A stretch of 64,000 bases of DNA from Phycisphaerae bacterium (GCA_022072445.1 JAJVHV010000001.1:301705-365704); one strand, 5' to 3'. Counted from the first letter of the stretch, positions 16,949 through 25,979 are shown. Translations and numbers: made by a program. Notes: a model not told the origin generated them from the sequence alone.

Positions 16949-18268
16949 CTCTTCCCATTCGCCGGCATCTTCTCCCGCCAGCAGAACGCGGTTCTTGCCC
17001 GTTCGTTTGGCGTCGAGCAGCACGCGATCTGCCGCGGCGATCAACTCCGCCGCAGTGCGGCCGTCCCACGGAAACGCCGCCAGTCCGCCGCTGATGGTCA
17101 CCGGCCCGGGCGCGCTGGGTCCCAGGCAGCGGAACGCGTGCCGCTGGATCGTCTCGCACAGTCGCCGCGCCAGGATCAACCCGTCCGTCGGGTGGCTCGA
17201 ACCGGCCACGCGCGGGGCCTCGCTCTCCCAGAAAACGACCGCAAACTCGTCTCCGCCGTAGCGCGCCAGCAGATCGCGCTCGCGCGTGCACCTGCGGAGC
17301 AGCTCGGCGGTCTCGCGCAGCAGATCGTCACCGGCCGCGTGCCCGAAGCGGTCGTTGTAGGTCTTGAAGTCGTCGATGTCGAAGAGAAAGGCGGTGAGCC
17401 GCGCGCGGCGCCGGGCGGCGTCGTCAATCAGCTCGCCCAGGCGCTGCTCCAGGTAACGCCGATTGCGCAGCCCCGTCAGTTCGTCGCTCCACGCCACTTC
17501 GCGCCAGCGGCGGGTCGCGGCACGCTGCTCGAAGATGCCGGCCAGCACGCGCGTTAGACTCGCCAGACGCGTCGCGTCCGCGACACTGTAACCCCCGCGC
17601 TGGCGCGGCCCCAGGCCGGCCACCCCGACCGTGCGGCCGTCGCGCGTGATCCGCTCTTCCAGGATGGTCGCGCGGGCCTCGCCCGCGTCTGCGGCACAAT
17701 CCTCGATTCGAAGCACCGCGCCAGTCGCGCCGAACGCCTGCATCAGCAACGCCGCGCCGCGTTGCAGCACCTCTCCGGGCGCCGCGTCGCCGAGCGACTC
17801 AAGCAGCGCGGCGATCGCGGGTAGAACGTCGTGTTCGGAGCTCGGCGCCGCCAGCGGAAGCGGCCCCACCGGGATTCCGAAAGCCTGCTCCACTTCGACC
17901 CGCGCGAGCGGCTCCAGGACGTACTCGTCCGCGCCGCAGTCCAGCGCTTCGCGAGCCAACGGCTCCAATGCCGGCGGGCAGCTCAGCACCAGCCGCGTGT
18001 CCGGCGCCAGCTCACGGATGCTGCGTACGATCGGCTCCGACGCGCGGTCGGCGGCGACGCTCATCAGCACGCCGTCGAACGACTCGTGGCCGAGACGCCA
18101 CACACCCGCGAGGGGCGTCGCCTCGGCCGCTATCTCGCACGACGGTAACGCGCGACGCGCCAGCGAAGCGAGTCGATCCGATCCAATGACCAGCACGCGC
18201 CCGTCGGATCTCATGCGGTCTGCAATCTCCCCGTCCACCCGAAACACGCGCGCCTTACTCCTTGCCAC
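16928..18268 (-). CDS. Diguanylate cyclase with receiver-like N-terminus
   Basis: 446 residues; makes cyclic di-GMP from two GTP. The C-terminal GGDEF domain (about 260-430) has DELTGLRNRRYLEQRL, FDIDDFKTYND, an intact RYGGDEFAVVF active site and an inhibitory-site RERD exactly five residues before GGDEF. The N-terminal ~115 residues have receiver-like layout (RVLVIGSDRL... ALDCGADEYVLEPL) but lack the acceptor Asp, and Lys is replaced by Glu. A GAF-like middle (about 140-245) is possible. It overlaps the upstream gene by 14 bases. The C-terminus GGMLSP comes from repeat family E. Confidence 0.9.
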   Translation of the reverse strand: MARSKARVFRVDGEIADRMRSDGRVLVIGSDRLASLARRALPSCEIAAEATPLAGVWRLGHESFDGVLMSVAADRASEPIVRSIRELAPDTRLVLSCPPALEPLAREALDCGADEYVLEPLARVEVEQAFGIPVGPLPLAAPSSEHDVLPAIAALLESLGDAAPGEVLQRGAALLMQAFGATGAVLRIEDCAADAGEARATILEERITRDGRTVGVAGLGPRQRGGYSVADATRLASLTRVLAGIFEQRAATRRWREVAWSDELTGLRNRRYLEQRLGELIDDAARRRARLTAFLFDIDDFKTYNDRFGHAAGDDLLRETAELLRRCTRERDLLARYGGDEFAVVFWESEAPRVAGSSHPTDGLILARRLCETIQRHAFRCLGPSAPGPVTISGGLAAFPWDGRTAAELIAAADRVLLDAKRTGKNRVLLAGEDAGEWEEGGMLSP

Positions 18269-19007
18269 CCAGCAGCGCCGTCAGTTCCTCGCGCGTCAGA
18301 AACGTCCCCTCCGCCACCGGCGGCAGGCCGGGCTCGGCCGCCGCAGGAGACTCCCCCGCCGCTTCATGCGGCTTGGCACCACCCGTCGCGCCGGCGGCCG
18401 GCGGCGAGGGTTCACCCGGTTTTTCGGCCACCGCGCCGGCCGCGTCGTGTTCCGCCGGCGCGCTGCCGGCGCCGCCCGGCGTCGCGAGTTCCTGGCTCCA
18501 ATCCGCCTCCCCCACCCCGGCCAGAAAGCTGTCGAGATCGCCGGTCCGCTCGAACTGAGCCAGATCGGCGGTAGTTGACGCTGGCGGCGGCTCGGTTTGC
18601 GCTGGCTCGCAAGCCTCCGGCAGGTCTCGCGGCACAATGGTCGCGTTGGTCGCGCTGGTTTCGATTCCACTGAGCAGCGCGGCGATGTCGCGCACCGTGC
18701 GGCACTGCACCACCGCCCGCACGTCGGAGGCGGACCAGACGGTCAGCCCGTATGTCGCAATGACGGCGTCGGGCCACGTCTGGCGCGCCCGGCGGACGAT
18801 CTCACGCTCGTCATCGGCCAGCCAGTCCAGCCCGATCAGCACCAGGCGCGGGGCGGGCTCGCGCTGACGGCAGAAGTGCGCCGCGGCGCTGTAGACGTTT
18901 TCGAATTCCAGGACGCTCCAGGCGCGCTCGCTCAGGCTTGCGTCGGCAGCCTGCTCAAGCGCCCTATCGCCTGTGCAGAGATGCAGCGCAAGCGCGTTGC
19001 TTGACAT
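18255..19007 (-). CDS. Unknown protein, probable degenerate receiver with disordered tail
   Basis: 250 residues, coupled to the diguanylate cyclase downstream. Residues 1-115 look like an alternating alpha/beta pseudo-receiver (VLIGLDWLADDEREIVRRAR, then VIATYGLTVWSASDVRAVV) without the standard acidic pocket. Residues about 125-235 are Pro/Ala/Glu/Gly-rich and low in complexity. The last 12 (FLTREELTALLG) form a helix like the short C-terminal helices used for protein contact. A strong promoter (19054-19083) lies 47 bases upstream. Function inferred only from the link to c-di-GMP. Confidence 0.65.
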   Translation of the reverse strand: MSSNALALHLCTGDRALEQAADASLSERAWSVLEFENVYSAAAHFCRQREPAPRLVLIGLDWLADDEREIVRRARQTWPDAVIATYGLTVWSASDVRAVVQCRTVRDIAALLSGIETSATNATIVPRDLPEACEPAQTEPPPASTTADLAQFERTGDLDSFLAGVGEADWSQELATPGGAGSAPAEHDAAGAVAEKPGEPSPPAAGATGGAKPHEAAGESPAAAEPGLPPVAEGTFLTREELTALLGGKE

Positions 19008-19053
19008 GAAAGTCCCGCAGCAGCCCAGGAATTCGCTCGAAACGACTTGTGAT

Positions 19054-19083
19054 ATTCTACCCGAAAACGGGCCCTGGAGTCAA
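19054..19083 (-). promoter_or_regulatory. Sigma-70-type promoter for the pseudo-receiver/cyclase pair
   Basis: TTGACT (19083-19078) and TAGAAT (19059-19054) on the minus strand with an 18-base spacer. It overlaps the last four bases of dnaB, so the signalling pair has its own promoter inside the end of the replication cluster. Confidence 0.65.
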
Positions 19084-20600
19084 AATGGGGCATCCTGGGA
19101 AAAACGAGTAGCCGATGCGCCGTCGCCGGGATCGATTTCAGTTGCCGCGGGGGCGTACGAACCCGTTTCCCCAATCTTCAGATTATCGAACCGCGTGTAC
19201 TGCTTGTTCCAGACCAGCTTGATCGTGTCCGTCGGGCCGTTGCGCTGCTTGGCGATGATCAGCTCGGCCACGTTGTCCTCGTCGTCGCCGCCGGGCACCT
19301 CGTCGGGCCCCTTGGTCTTGTAATACGTCTCGCGGTGCAGAAGCGCGACCACGTCGGCGTCCTGCTCGATCGCCCCCGACTCGCGCAGGTCCGCCATCCG
19401 CGGCCGATTGCCCGTTCGCTCCTCGGGATTGCGATTAAGCTGGGCGGCGGCGATCACCGGGATTTTGAGGTCCTTGGCCAGCGCCTTCAGGCCACGCGAA
19501 ATCGTCGCCACTTCCTCCTGCCGGCTGTCGGTTCCCGGGGCGCGCATCAATTGCAGATAATCGACGAAGATCGCCCGAATCCGGTATTTCCGCCACGCCA
19601 GCCGCGCCCGAGCCCGCAGCTCCAGAATCGAAAGGCTGGACGTGTCGTCGACGTAGAGCGGCTTGTCGCCGATGAGGTGCGCCGCGTGCTGCAAGCGCGA
19701 GACCTCGCCCGCGGAGAGCATCCCGCGCCGCAGGCGGTGGGAATCGACGCGGCCGCGGCTGCACAGAATGCGCTCCACGAGCTGCTGCTTGCTCATCTCC
19801 AGCGAGAAAAAGAGCACCGGCCGGGCGGGCTTCTCCACGATCGCCATGTGCTCCGCGATGTTGAGCACCAGCGCCGTCTTTCCCATCGACGGGCGCGCCG
19901 CAATGATGATCAGCTCCGACGGCTGCAGCCCGCAGGTCAGCTCGTCGAGCTTGTGATAGCCGGTCGGTTCGCCCGTCAGGGCGTCTTCGCCGCGCGACTC
20001 GATCTGTCGGAACGTCTCACGCACCAGTTCCTGAAGATTCGTCGCCCCGCCGGTGACGCGCCGTTCGGTGACGGCGAAAATCTCGCCCTCGGCGAAATCG
20101 AGCAGCTCGGTCGCCGGCAGCGAGTCCTCAAACGCCGCTTCGCTGACGCGGTGCGTCGCATCGATGAGCTGTCGCGACAGCGCCCGGTCGCGCACGATGT
20201 GCGCGTAATGCCGGGCGCGCTGCGCCGAGGGCACGGCCGACACCAGCGCGGTCAGAAACTCGAATCCCCCCAGCGGCTCAAACAGCCCGCGACGCACCAG
20301 CTCGTCTTTGACCACCAGGTCGTCGACCAGCTTGTCCTGCTGGTAGAGCTCGACGAGCACCTGGTAGAGCTGGCGGTGGCGCTCGCTGAAGAACGCGCCG
20401 GCCCCCAGCGCCTCCAGCACCGTGATCACTTCGCCGATCGTCTCACGCTCGATCAGCATCGCCCCCAGCACGGCCCGCTCGGCGTCGGGATCGTGCGGGA
20501 GCGGACGCGAGAGCGCGTCGCCGACCGGCTCGGCGGCCGGCCCGTCAGGACTCGTCGGCGGTCTCTTCGACGTCCGTGTCCGGCTCCGGAGATTCGACAT
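19080..20600 (-). CDS. dnaB: Replicative DNA helicase
   Basis: 506 residues. Hexameric helicase that unwinds DNA at the replication fork. The N-terminal domain (PHDPDAERAVLGAMLIERE), the linker and a RecA-fold C-terminal domain are all present: Walker A ARPSMGKTALVLNIA, FFSLEMSKQQL, Walker B IFVDYLQLM, and AAQLNRNPEERTG with the LRESGAIEQDADVV motif. Start at the ATG 20600 with GAGGG five bases upstream; a GTG at 20606 is too close to it. It overlaps the end of rplI by 56 bases, as often found in rpsF-ssb-rpsR-rplI-dnaB clusters. Confidence 0.96.
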   Translation of the reverse strand: MSNLRSRTRTSKRPPTSPDGPAAEPVGDALSRPLPHDPDAERAVLGAMLIERETIGEVITVLEALGAGAFFSERHRQLYQVLVELYQQDKLVDDLVVKDELVRRGLFEPLGGFEFLTALVSAVPSAQRARHYAHIVRDRALSRQLIDATHRVSEAAFEDSLPATELLDFAEGEIFAVTERRVTGGATNLQELVRETFRQIESRGEDALTGEPTGYHKLDELTCGLQPSELIIIAARPSMGKTALVLNIAEHMAIVEKPARPVLFFSLEMSKQQLVERILCSRGRVDSHRLRRGMLSAGEVSRLQHAAHLIGDKPLYVDDTSSLSILELRARARLAWRKYRIRAIFVDYLQLMRAPGTDSRQEEVATISRGLKALAKDLKIPVIAAAQLNRNPEERTGNRPRMADLRESGAIEQDADVVALLHRETYYKTKGPDEVPGGDDEDNVAELIIAKQRNGPTDTIKLVWNKQYTRFDNLKIGETGSYAPAATEIDPGDGASATRFSQDAPF

Positions 20601-21048
20601 GGCCACCCTCGCGGACGACCCAGACCTTCACCTGAGCCGACAATTCGTCGGTGAAGCGGATCGTGACCATGACATTATCGAGCGTGCGGATCGGCGCATC
20701 AAGCTCGACGTGCTCAGCCAAAACGGCGTGCCCCTGCGCGTTCAGCGCCGCGGCGATCTCGCGCTGCCCGACCGAGCCGTACAGCGTCCCTTCCGGGTTC
20801 GCAGCCGCCTCGATCGTCACCGACACGTCCGTCATGCGCGCCAACGCGTCGGCGTATTCGCGAAGCTTCCGGGCGCGTTCCTCTGCGGCACGCGTCTTTT
20901 CGGACTCGATCGCCTTGATGTTCTCGGCGGTCGGCGCCGCTGCCATCCGCTGCGGCAGCAGGAAATTACGGGCATAGGCGGTCTTGACGTCGACAATGTC
21001 GCCGACGTGCCCGAGTCGTCGCACATCCTTCAGTAGCAGCACCTGCAT
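20545..21048 (-). CDS. rplI: 50S ribosomal protein bL9
   Basis: 167 residues. The N-terminal domain MQVLLLKDVRRLGHVGDIVDVKTAYARNFLLP is the bL9 signature, followed by the long connecting helix and the C-terminal rRNA-binding domain (LYGSVGQREIAAAL). An acidic tail of about 18 residues extends past the usual end, in the part that overlaps dnaB. GAGGTG precedes the ATG. Confidence 0.96.
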   Translation of the reverse strand: MQVLLLKDVRRLGHVGDIVDVKTAYARNFLLPQRMAAAPTAENIKAIESEKTRAAEERARKLREYADALARMTDVSVTIEAAANPEGTLYGSVGQREIAAALNAQGHAVLAEHVELDAPIRTLDNVMVTIRFTDELSAQVKVWVVREGGHVESPEPDTDVEETADES

Positions 21049-21168
21049 GCGTCCACACCTCGAAAGATCGGAATTCTGGCAAAACGCCCGCCGTCGAAAA
21101 CGGCCGGCGCGGCTGTCACGAAGTCACGCGCCAGGCGCGCTGGCGCCCCATCCAACGGTCACGGCGGC

Positions 21169-21426
21169 CTAGCCGACGAAGGGCATCAGCGCCATGAATC
21201 GCGCCCGCTTCAGCGCAATCGAGCTGCTGCGCTGATGCATCGCGCAGTTGCCGGAGCGCTTCCGTGAAAACAGCTTGCCCTGGGCCGTCACGAGCTTCTG
21301 AAGCGTCGGAATATCTTTGAAATCGACCGCGACCGTCTTTTCACGGCAGAAACGGCACTTGCTGGCCTCCACGACGCGCTGCTTGCGCTTGGCGGTTCGC
21401 GGCTTGGGCTTCGGTTTCTTGAACAT
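21169..21426 (-). CDS. rpsR: 30S ribosomal protein bS18
   Basis: 85 residues from the ATG at 21426 (GAGGAG close upstream; a GTG 12 bases earlier is possible). The core IPTLQKLVTAQGKLFSRKRSGNC and SIALKRARFMALMPF match bS18. It keeps a CxxC...CxxH zinc-site pattern (CRFC and CAMH), so this is the zinc-binding form. A Lys/Pro/Arg-rich N-terminal extension contacts rRNA. Part of the rpsF-ssb-rpsR-rplI series. Confidence 0.95.
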   Translation of the reverse strand: MFKKPKPKPRTAKRKQRVVEASKCRFCREKTVAVDFKDIPTLQKLVTAQGKLFSRKRSGNCAMHQRSSSIALKRARFMALMPFVG

Positions 21427-21522
21427 CACACTCCTCACTCACCATCAAGGTCGTGCGGCCACCTTGGCCGCAACGTTGGCTTCTGGCGGCGCGGCCACGC
21501 GGACCGCGCGACCCTCTCATAC

Positions 21523-21993
21523 TCAGAACGGAATCCCGTCGCCGCTCGGCGCCGGCCCGGGATCGGCGTACTCGTGCGACGGCGCCGTCTCTTGCCGGCC
21601 CGCCCCGGAGTTCCACGACTCAGCCCGGGCGCCACCGCCCTCGCCGCCCTGCCCGCCGCCTTCACGCCCGCCGACGAAAGTGAAATTCTCGACCACCACG
21701 CTCAGCTTCGAGCGTTTCGAGCCGTCCTGAGCGGTCCAGGAATCGAATTTCAGCCGCCCTTCGATCAGGAGCCCGCGGCCCTTGCTCATGTACTGGTTGA
21801 TTGTCTCGCCCGATTTGCCGAACGCGGCGCAGTCGACAAAGCAAACGTCCTCCTTCTGGTTGCCGTCCTTGTCGCGCCAACGCCGATTCACCGCCATCCC
21901 GAACTCGCACACGGCGGTGTTGCTCGGCAGGTACTTCAGCTCCGGATCGCGCGTCAGGTTTCCCATCAGGATGACACGGTTGAAGTTCGCCAT
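21523..21993 (-). CDS. ssb: Single-stranded DNA-binding protein
   Basis: 156 residues. OB fold (about 1-105) with FNRVILMGNLTRDPELKYLP, NQKEDVCFVDCAAFGKSGE and GRGLLIEGRLKFDSW. Then a Gly-rich flexible linker and a C-terminal tip ending GIPF, close to the usual acidic DDDIPF that recruits partner proteins, though less acidic. GGGAG precedes the ATG. It lies between rpsF and rpsR, the classic order. Confidence 0.95.
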   Translation of the reverse strand: MANFNRVILMGNLTRDPELKYLPSNTAVCEFGMAVNRRWRDKDGNQKEDVCFVDCAAFGKSGETINQYMSKGRGLLIEGRLKFDSWTAQDGSKRSKLSVVVENFTFVGGREGGGQGGEGGGARAESWNSGAGRQETAPSHEYADPGPAPSGDGIPF

Positions 21994-22071
21994 GATTCAT
22001 GCTCCCATCGGCGGCATTCGACGCGGCGGCGCGCCGCACGGTCGCTCGTGCGGACCGGGCCCGCTGCTCGT

Positions 22072-22569
22072 TCAGCGCGCCGTCGTCTCGTCTGCAAACG
22101 CCGCAGCGGGCGCGGCCACCGGCACCTCGGCCGGCGGCGGCGGCGGCGCCGAATCACTCCGGCCCCAGCGCTCGCGGCGCGGGCGGCCGCTTCCGTAATC
22201 GTCGCCGCGGCGCGGCTCGTTCACCATGGGCGAGAGCGGCTGGTCGGCCGGCAGAGCGCGCAGCTCGGCGATCCGCGCTTCGGTCACGCCGCGGCCATCC
22301 AGCACGAGCAGGCGCAGGATGAGGTCGCTGAGGCGCACGTCGCGCTCCAGGTCGCTGATCCGGGCCGTGTCGGCTTCGAAGTAGACCAGCACGTACGTGC
22401 CGCGCTTGCGACGCTTGATCTCGTAGGCCAGCCGCCGCTCGTCGTATTTGATCGCGACCAGCAGCGTGCCGTTGATGCGCTCCATCAGGCGTTTGATCTC
22501 CTGTTCGATCGACGCCCAGTCGGGAACGATCGACGAGTCGAACAGAAACATCGCTTCGTAGCGTCTCAA
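22072..22569 (-). CDS. rpsF: 30S ribosomal protein bS6
   Basis: 165 residues. The first ~95 form the bS6 fold: MRRYEAMFLFDSS, LAYEIKRRKRGTYVLVYFEAD and LERDVRLSDLILRLLVL. About 65 Pro/Ala/Arg-rich residues are added at the C-terminus. Translation probably starts at the TTG at 22569, which has AAGGAG seven to eight bases upstream and no nearby ATG in frame. The gene lies 16 bases after pth. Confidence 0.93.
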   Translation of the reverse strand: MRRYEAMFLFDSSIVPDWASIEQEIKRLMERINGTLLVAIKYDERRLAYEIKRRKRGTYVLVYFEADTARISDLERDVRLSDLILRLLVLDGRGVTEARIAELRALPADQPLSPMVNEPRRGDDYGSGRPRRERWGRSDSAPPPPPAEVPVAAPAAAFADETTAR

Positions 22570-22585
22570 GACGAATCTCCTTGCT

Positions 22586-23203
22586 TCACTCGGGTCCGTC
22601 GGCCCCAGGCTGCTCGCCCGTCCGGCGGTCGTCTCCCGGTTTCCGGTTAAAGTCGTTCATCGCCGCGTCGATCCCGCGCCGCACCCAGCATTCGGCGGCA
22701 TCGGCCGCGACGGCGATGGCCTGCTGCACGTCGTCGCGTTCGGACGGCTCGAAGCGGCTCGTGACGTATTCGACGTGCGCGTCGCGATGCACGCGCCCGA
22801 TGCCGAAGCGCAGCCGCGAAAACTCGTCGCTGCCCAGATGGCGCAGCACGTCGGACAGGCCCTTCTGCCCGCCCGCCGAGCCGCGCGGCCGGAGGCGCAA
22901 CTGCCCGGTCGGCAGGTCCATGTCGTCGCAGCACACCAGCAGGTCGGCCAGCGGGAGCTTGTAGAAGCGCACAAACGCTCCGAGGCTGCGCCCGCTCAGG
23001 TTCATGAACGTCAGGGGTTTCATCAGCCAGACTTCCTCGCTGCCGACTCGAGCCTGCCCGAGCAGCGCCTCGAAGCGCGCCTCGACGCGCGACAGGTCGA
23101 CGCTCCAGCGCCGCGACAACTCCTCGACGATCGCGTAACCCGCATTGTGCCGCGTGCCCTCGTAACGCCGACCGGGATTCCCCAGCCCGGCGATCAGCTT
23201 CAT
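22586..23203 (-). CDS. pth: Peptidyl-tRNA hydrolase
   Basis: 205 residues; recycles peptidyl-tRNA dropped by stalled ribosomes. MKLIAGLGNPGRRYEGTRHN with the catalytic Asn9/His19 pair, then PLTFMNLSG, CDDMDLPTGQLRLR and GSAGGQKGLSDVLRHLGS are all hallmark motifs. The ATG at 23203 is preceded by a GAGAAG-type site and lies two bases after the rplY stop; the longer upstream frame is the rplY gene read in another frame. Confidence 0.95.
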   Translation of the reverse strand: MKLIAGLGNPGRRYEGTRHNAGYAIVEELSRRWSVDLSRVEARFEALLGQARVGSEEVWLMKPLTFMNLSGRSLGAFVRFYKLPLADLLVCCDDMDLPTGQLRLRPRGSAGGQKGLSDVLRHLGSDEFSRLRFGIGRVHRDAHVEYVTSRFEPSERDDVQQAIAVAADAAECWVRRGIDAAMNDFNRKPGDDRRTGEQPGADGPE

Positions 23204-23205
23204 CG

Positions 23206-23856
23206 CTACTTCTCTTCCTCGCCTTCCGGCTTCTCCTTGGCGACACGCCCGATCACTTCCGGCTCCTGCGTCTCGCCCTCCGCCACCGGCACCACCGGCG
23301 CCTCGACCGCCGCCTCCTTCATGCGCACCACCGCGACCAGCTCGTGCGGCTGGTGCAGGGCCCGCACGCCTTTGGGCAGCTCGAGGTCCTTGACCTCCAG
23401 ATGGTCGCCGATGTGCAGGTGCGCCACGTTCGGGCGAATCGAGTCGGGAATCTCCAGCAGCAGACACTCGATCTGAAGGTCGCTGAGCACCTGCACGAGT
23501 ACCCCGCCCGTCGCCGCGCCCGCCGGCGTCCCGCGCAGCTCCAGCGGCACGCTGACGTGCACTTTTTCGTCGGCGCTGACGCGCATCAGATCGACGTGGA
23601 TCGGCGTGCGCTGCAGGTGGTCGTATTGCACTTCCTTGATGAGGTACTGCTGCGTGGATGTCCCGGTGTTCAGGCGGATCACGTGCGCCTTGTTGAGCAG
23701 CGACTGCGACAGATCGTGCAGCGAGACGGCCACGGATTCCGCCGCCTCGCCGTGACCGTAAATCACCGCCGGAATCATCCCGCCGCGGCGCAGGCGTCGA
23801 TTCTGACTGCGGTTCGCCGCTCGCCGGGTCTCACCTTTCACGTTTCCGATTTCCAT
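23206..23856 (-). CDS. rplY: 50S ribosomal protein bL25 (general stress protein Ctc type)
   Basis: 216 residues; binds 5S rRNA. The N-terminal L25 domain (RRLRRGGMIPAVIYGHGEAAESVAV; RTPIHVDLMRVSADEKVHVSVPL) is followed by the TL5/Ctc C-terminal beta domain (DSIRPNVAHLHIGDHLEVKDL) and a Glu-rich tail. AAGGAG lies ten bases before the ATG at 23856. The rplY-pth order is a common bacterial pairing. Confidence 0.94.
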   Translation of the reverse strand: MEIGNVKGETRRAANRSQNRRLRRGGMIPAVIYGHGEAAESVAVSLHDLSQSLLNKAHVIRLNTGTSTQQYLIKEVQYDHLQRTPIHVDLMRVSADEKVHVSVPLELRGTPAGAATGGVLVQVLSDLQIECLLLEIPDSIRPNVAHLHIGDHLEVKDLELPKGVRALHQPHELVAVVRMKEAAVEAPVVPVAEGETQEPEVIGRVAKEKPEGEEEK

Positions 23857-23914
23857 AGAACGCTCACTCCTTGCTGCTGCGGCGGGCCGTCGGCCGCGCC
23901 GCGCTGTCAACATC

Positions 23915-24868
23915 TTACGGACTGTACGGCATGAACAAACTGCTGACCGACTCGTTGTGGTGAATCCGCCGGATCGCCTCCCCCAGCAGCTCGCTGACCG
24001 AGAGCACCTCGACGATGGGAAGCCGGCGGCGGGCCTCGTCGCTGAGCGGAATCGTGTCGGTAATCGCCAGGTGGTCGATCGGCGCCGCCGCCAGCCGCTC
24101 GATCGCCGGCCCGCACAGCACCCCGTGCGTCGCCGCCACGATGATCTTCCGCGCCCCGCGCTCGCGCACGATCCGCGACGCCTCGGCGATCGTCCCGGCC
24201 GTGGCGATGATGTCGTCGACCATCAGAATCGTGCGGTCCTTCACCTCGCCGATGATCGTGTTCATCACCGCGTCGCTGCCGCTGACGCGCCGCTTGTCCA
24301 GAATCGCCAGCTCGCCCTCCAGCCGCCGGGCATACACCCGGGCGCGCTTGACGTTGCCCACGTCGGGGCTGACCACCGTCACCGGGCCCAGAGCGAGCGA
24401 CATGCAGTATTGCGTGATGATCGGCTCGCTCGACAGATGGTCGACCGGAATGTCGAAAAATCCCTGAATCTGCGCCGCGTGCAGATCGAGCGTGATGACG
24501 CGGTCCGCGCCCGCCGTCGTGATCAGATTCGCCACCAGCTTCGCCGTAATCGGCACGCGCCCTTCGTCCTTGCGGTCCTGCCGGGCGTATCCGAAATAAG
24601 GCAGCACCACGTTGACGCGCTTCGCCGACGCCCGCCGCAGGCAGTCCACCAGAATCAGCAGCTCCAGCAGTCGCTCGCTGACCGGCGCGCAGGTCGATTG
24701 CACGATGTACGTGTCGCGCCCGCGAACGTCCTCCCCCAGTTTCAGCGACACTTCGCTATCCGGAAAATTGTCAATATGCGCGCGGCCCAGCGGAATCCCC
24801 AGATACTGGCAGATCCGATTGCTCAGCTCCGGATTGCTCCGGCCCGAAAACACGCGCAGGTTCGTCAT
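23915..24868 (-). CDS. prs: Ribose-phosphate pyrophosphokinase (PRPP synthase)
   Basis: 317 residues; makes PRPP from ribose 5-phosphate and ATP for nucleotide, His and Trp synthesis. Signature stretches are NFPDSEVSLKLGEDVRGRD, PYFGYARQDRKDEGRVPITA, the metal-binding ITLDLHAAQIQGFFDIPVDH, the flexible-loop DKRR, and the PRPP-binding MVDDIIATAGTI. The ATG at 24868 overlaps the stop of the upstream nucleotidyltransferase (ATGA). Confidence 0.96.
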   Translation of the reverse strand: MTNLRVFSGRSNPELSNRICQYLGIPLGRAHIDNFPDSEVSLKLGEDVRGRDTYIVQSTCAPVSERLLELLILVDCLRRASAKRVNVVLPYFGYARQDRKDEGRVPITAKLVANLITTAGADRVITLDLHAAQIQGFFDIPVDHLSSEPIITQYCMSLALGPVTVVSPDVGNVKRARVYARRLEGELAILDKRRVSGSDAVMNTIIGEVKDRTILMVDDIIATAGTIAEASRIVRERGARKIIVAATHGVLCGPAIERLAAAPIDHLAITDTIPLSDEARRRLPIVEVLSVSELLGEAIRRIHHNESVSSLFMPYSP

Positions 24869-25836
24869 CCGCACATCCCCGTCCCCGGCGACACCGACGC
24901 ACCATCCGGTATCCACGCCGTCTCATCCAGGTGCGCAAACGGCCCGATCGCCGCCCCGCCGCCGATCCGCGCCGCGCCGCGAATCACCACGAACGGATGA
25001 ATCGCCGTGTCCGCGCCGATCTCCGCCCGCGAGTCGATCCACGTGCTGCCAGGGTCGACGATCGTCACCCCGGCGTTCATCAGCCGCTCCTGAATCCGGC
25101 CCTGCATGATCCCGTTCACCAACGCAAGGTCACGTCGCGAATTGATGCTCAGCACGTCCTGCGGCGGCACCGCCGAAACGGCCGCGACGCGCCGGCCGCT
25201 CTGCACCAGAATCGAGAACACGTCGGTCAGGTAATACTCCCGCTTGGCGTTGTCCGGGCGGATCTGATCGAGCGCCGTCAGCAGGTCGGCCGTGCGGAAA
25301 CAGTAATAACTCGGATTCACTTCGTGAATCTCGCGCTGCGCCGCCGTGCAGTCGTTGTGCTCGACGATCGCGGCGAACGCGCCGTCCGCGTCGCGCACGA
25401 TCCGCCCATAGCCCGTCGGGTCGTCGATCGTCGACGTCGCCAGCGTGGCGGCCGAGCCGGTCTCCAGGTGCCGCGAAAGCAGCGCTTTGACCGTCTCACC
25501 GCGAATCAGCGGCCCGTCGCCGCACAGCACCAGCACGTGCTCATACCGCCCGCGAATGCTCTCGCGGGCACACATGACCGCGTGGCCGGTCCCGTGCTGC
25601 TCGGCCTGCTCGACCCAGTGCAGCCCGTTCTGTCCGGCGAAGCAATCGATGACGCGCTGTTTCTGATGGCCCACGATCAGGAAGCAGTCGCTCACGCCCG
25701 CCTGCCGGCACGCCTCCAGCACGTAAGCCAGCATCGGCCGCCCGCAGATTTCGTGAACGACCTTGGGCAGATCGCTCTTCATCCGCGTGCTCTTACCCGC
25801 GGCGAGAATGACGGCGGCGATCCGCGGATCAGTCAC
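24865..25836 (-). CDS. GlmU-like sugar-1-phosphate nucleotidyltransferase, acetyltransferase domain missing
   Basis: 323 residues. The N-terminal ~230 match the GlmU uridylyltransferase: AAVILAAGKSTRMKSDLPKV, GHQKQRVIDCF, EQHGTGHAV, LCGDGPLI, YGRIVRD, EVNPSYYCF and NAKREYYLTDV. Only a few left-handed beta-helix turns follow (VTIVDPGSTWIDSRAEIGAD), and the protein stops where full GlmU (about 450 residues) carries the acetyltransferase. It should make UDP-GlcNAc from GlcNAc-1-P but not acetylate. GTG start at 25836 with GAGAAG upstream. It leads the cluster with prs. Confidence 0.85.
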   Translation of the reverse strand: MTDPRIAAVILAAGKSTRMKSDLPKVVHEICGRPMLAYVLEACRQAGVSDCFLIVGHQKQRVIDCFAGQNGLHWVEQAEQHGTGHAVMCARESIRGRYEHVLVLCGDGPLIRGETVKALLSRHLETGSAATLATSTIDDPTGYGRIVRDADGAFAAIVEHNDCTAAQREIHEVNPSYYCFRTADLLTALDQIRPDNAKREYYLTDVFSILVQSGRRVAAVSAVPPQDVLSINSRRDLALVNGIMQGRIQERLMNAGVTIVDPGSTWIDSRAEIGADTAIHPFVVIRGAARIGGGAAIGPFAHLDETAWIPDGASVSPGTGMCG

Positions 25837-25979
25837 AGGTCTTCTCGTTTACGAGTCGGCTCGCACACAGACGATCACCCATCGGCTTTCCAAGCGGCTG
25901 CCGAACGCTGGCGCACCCGCTCATTCAGCGCCGCCAGCGTCCCCGCCGGCGACACGCCATTTCGGCCGGGCTGAAAGAC

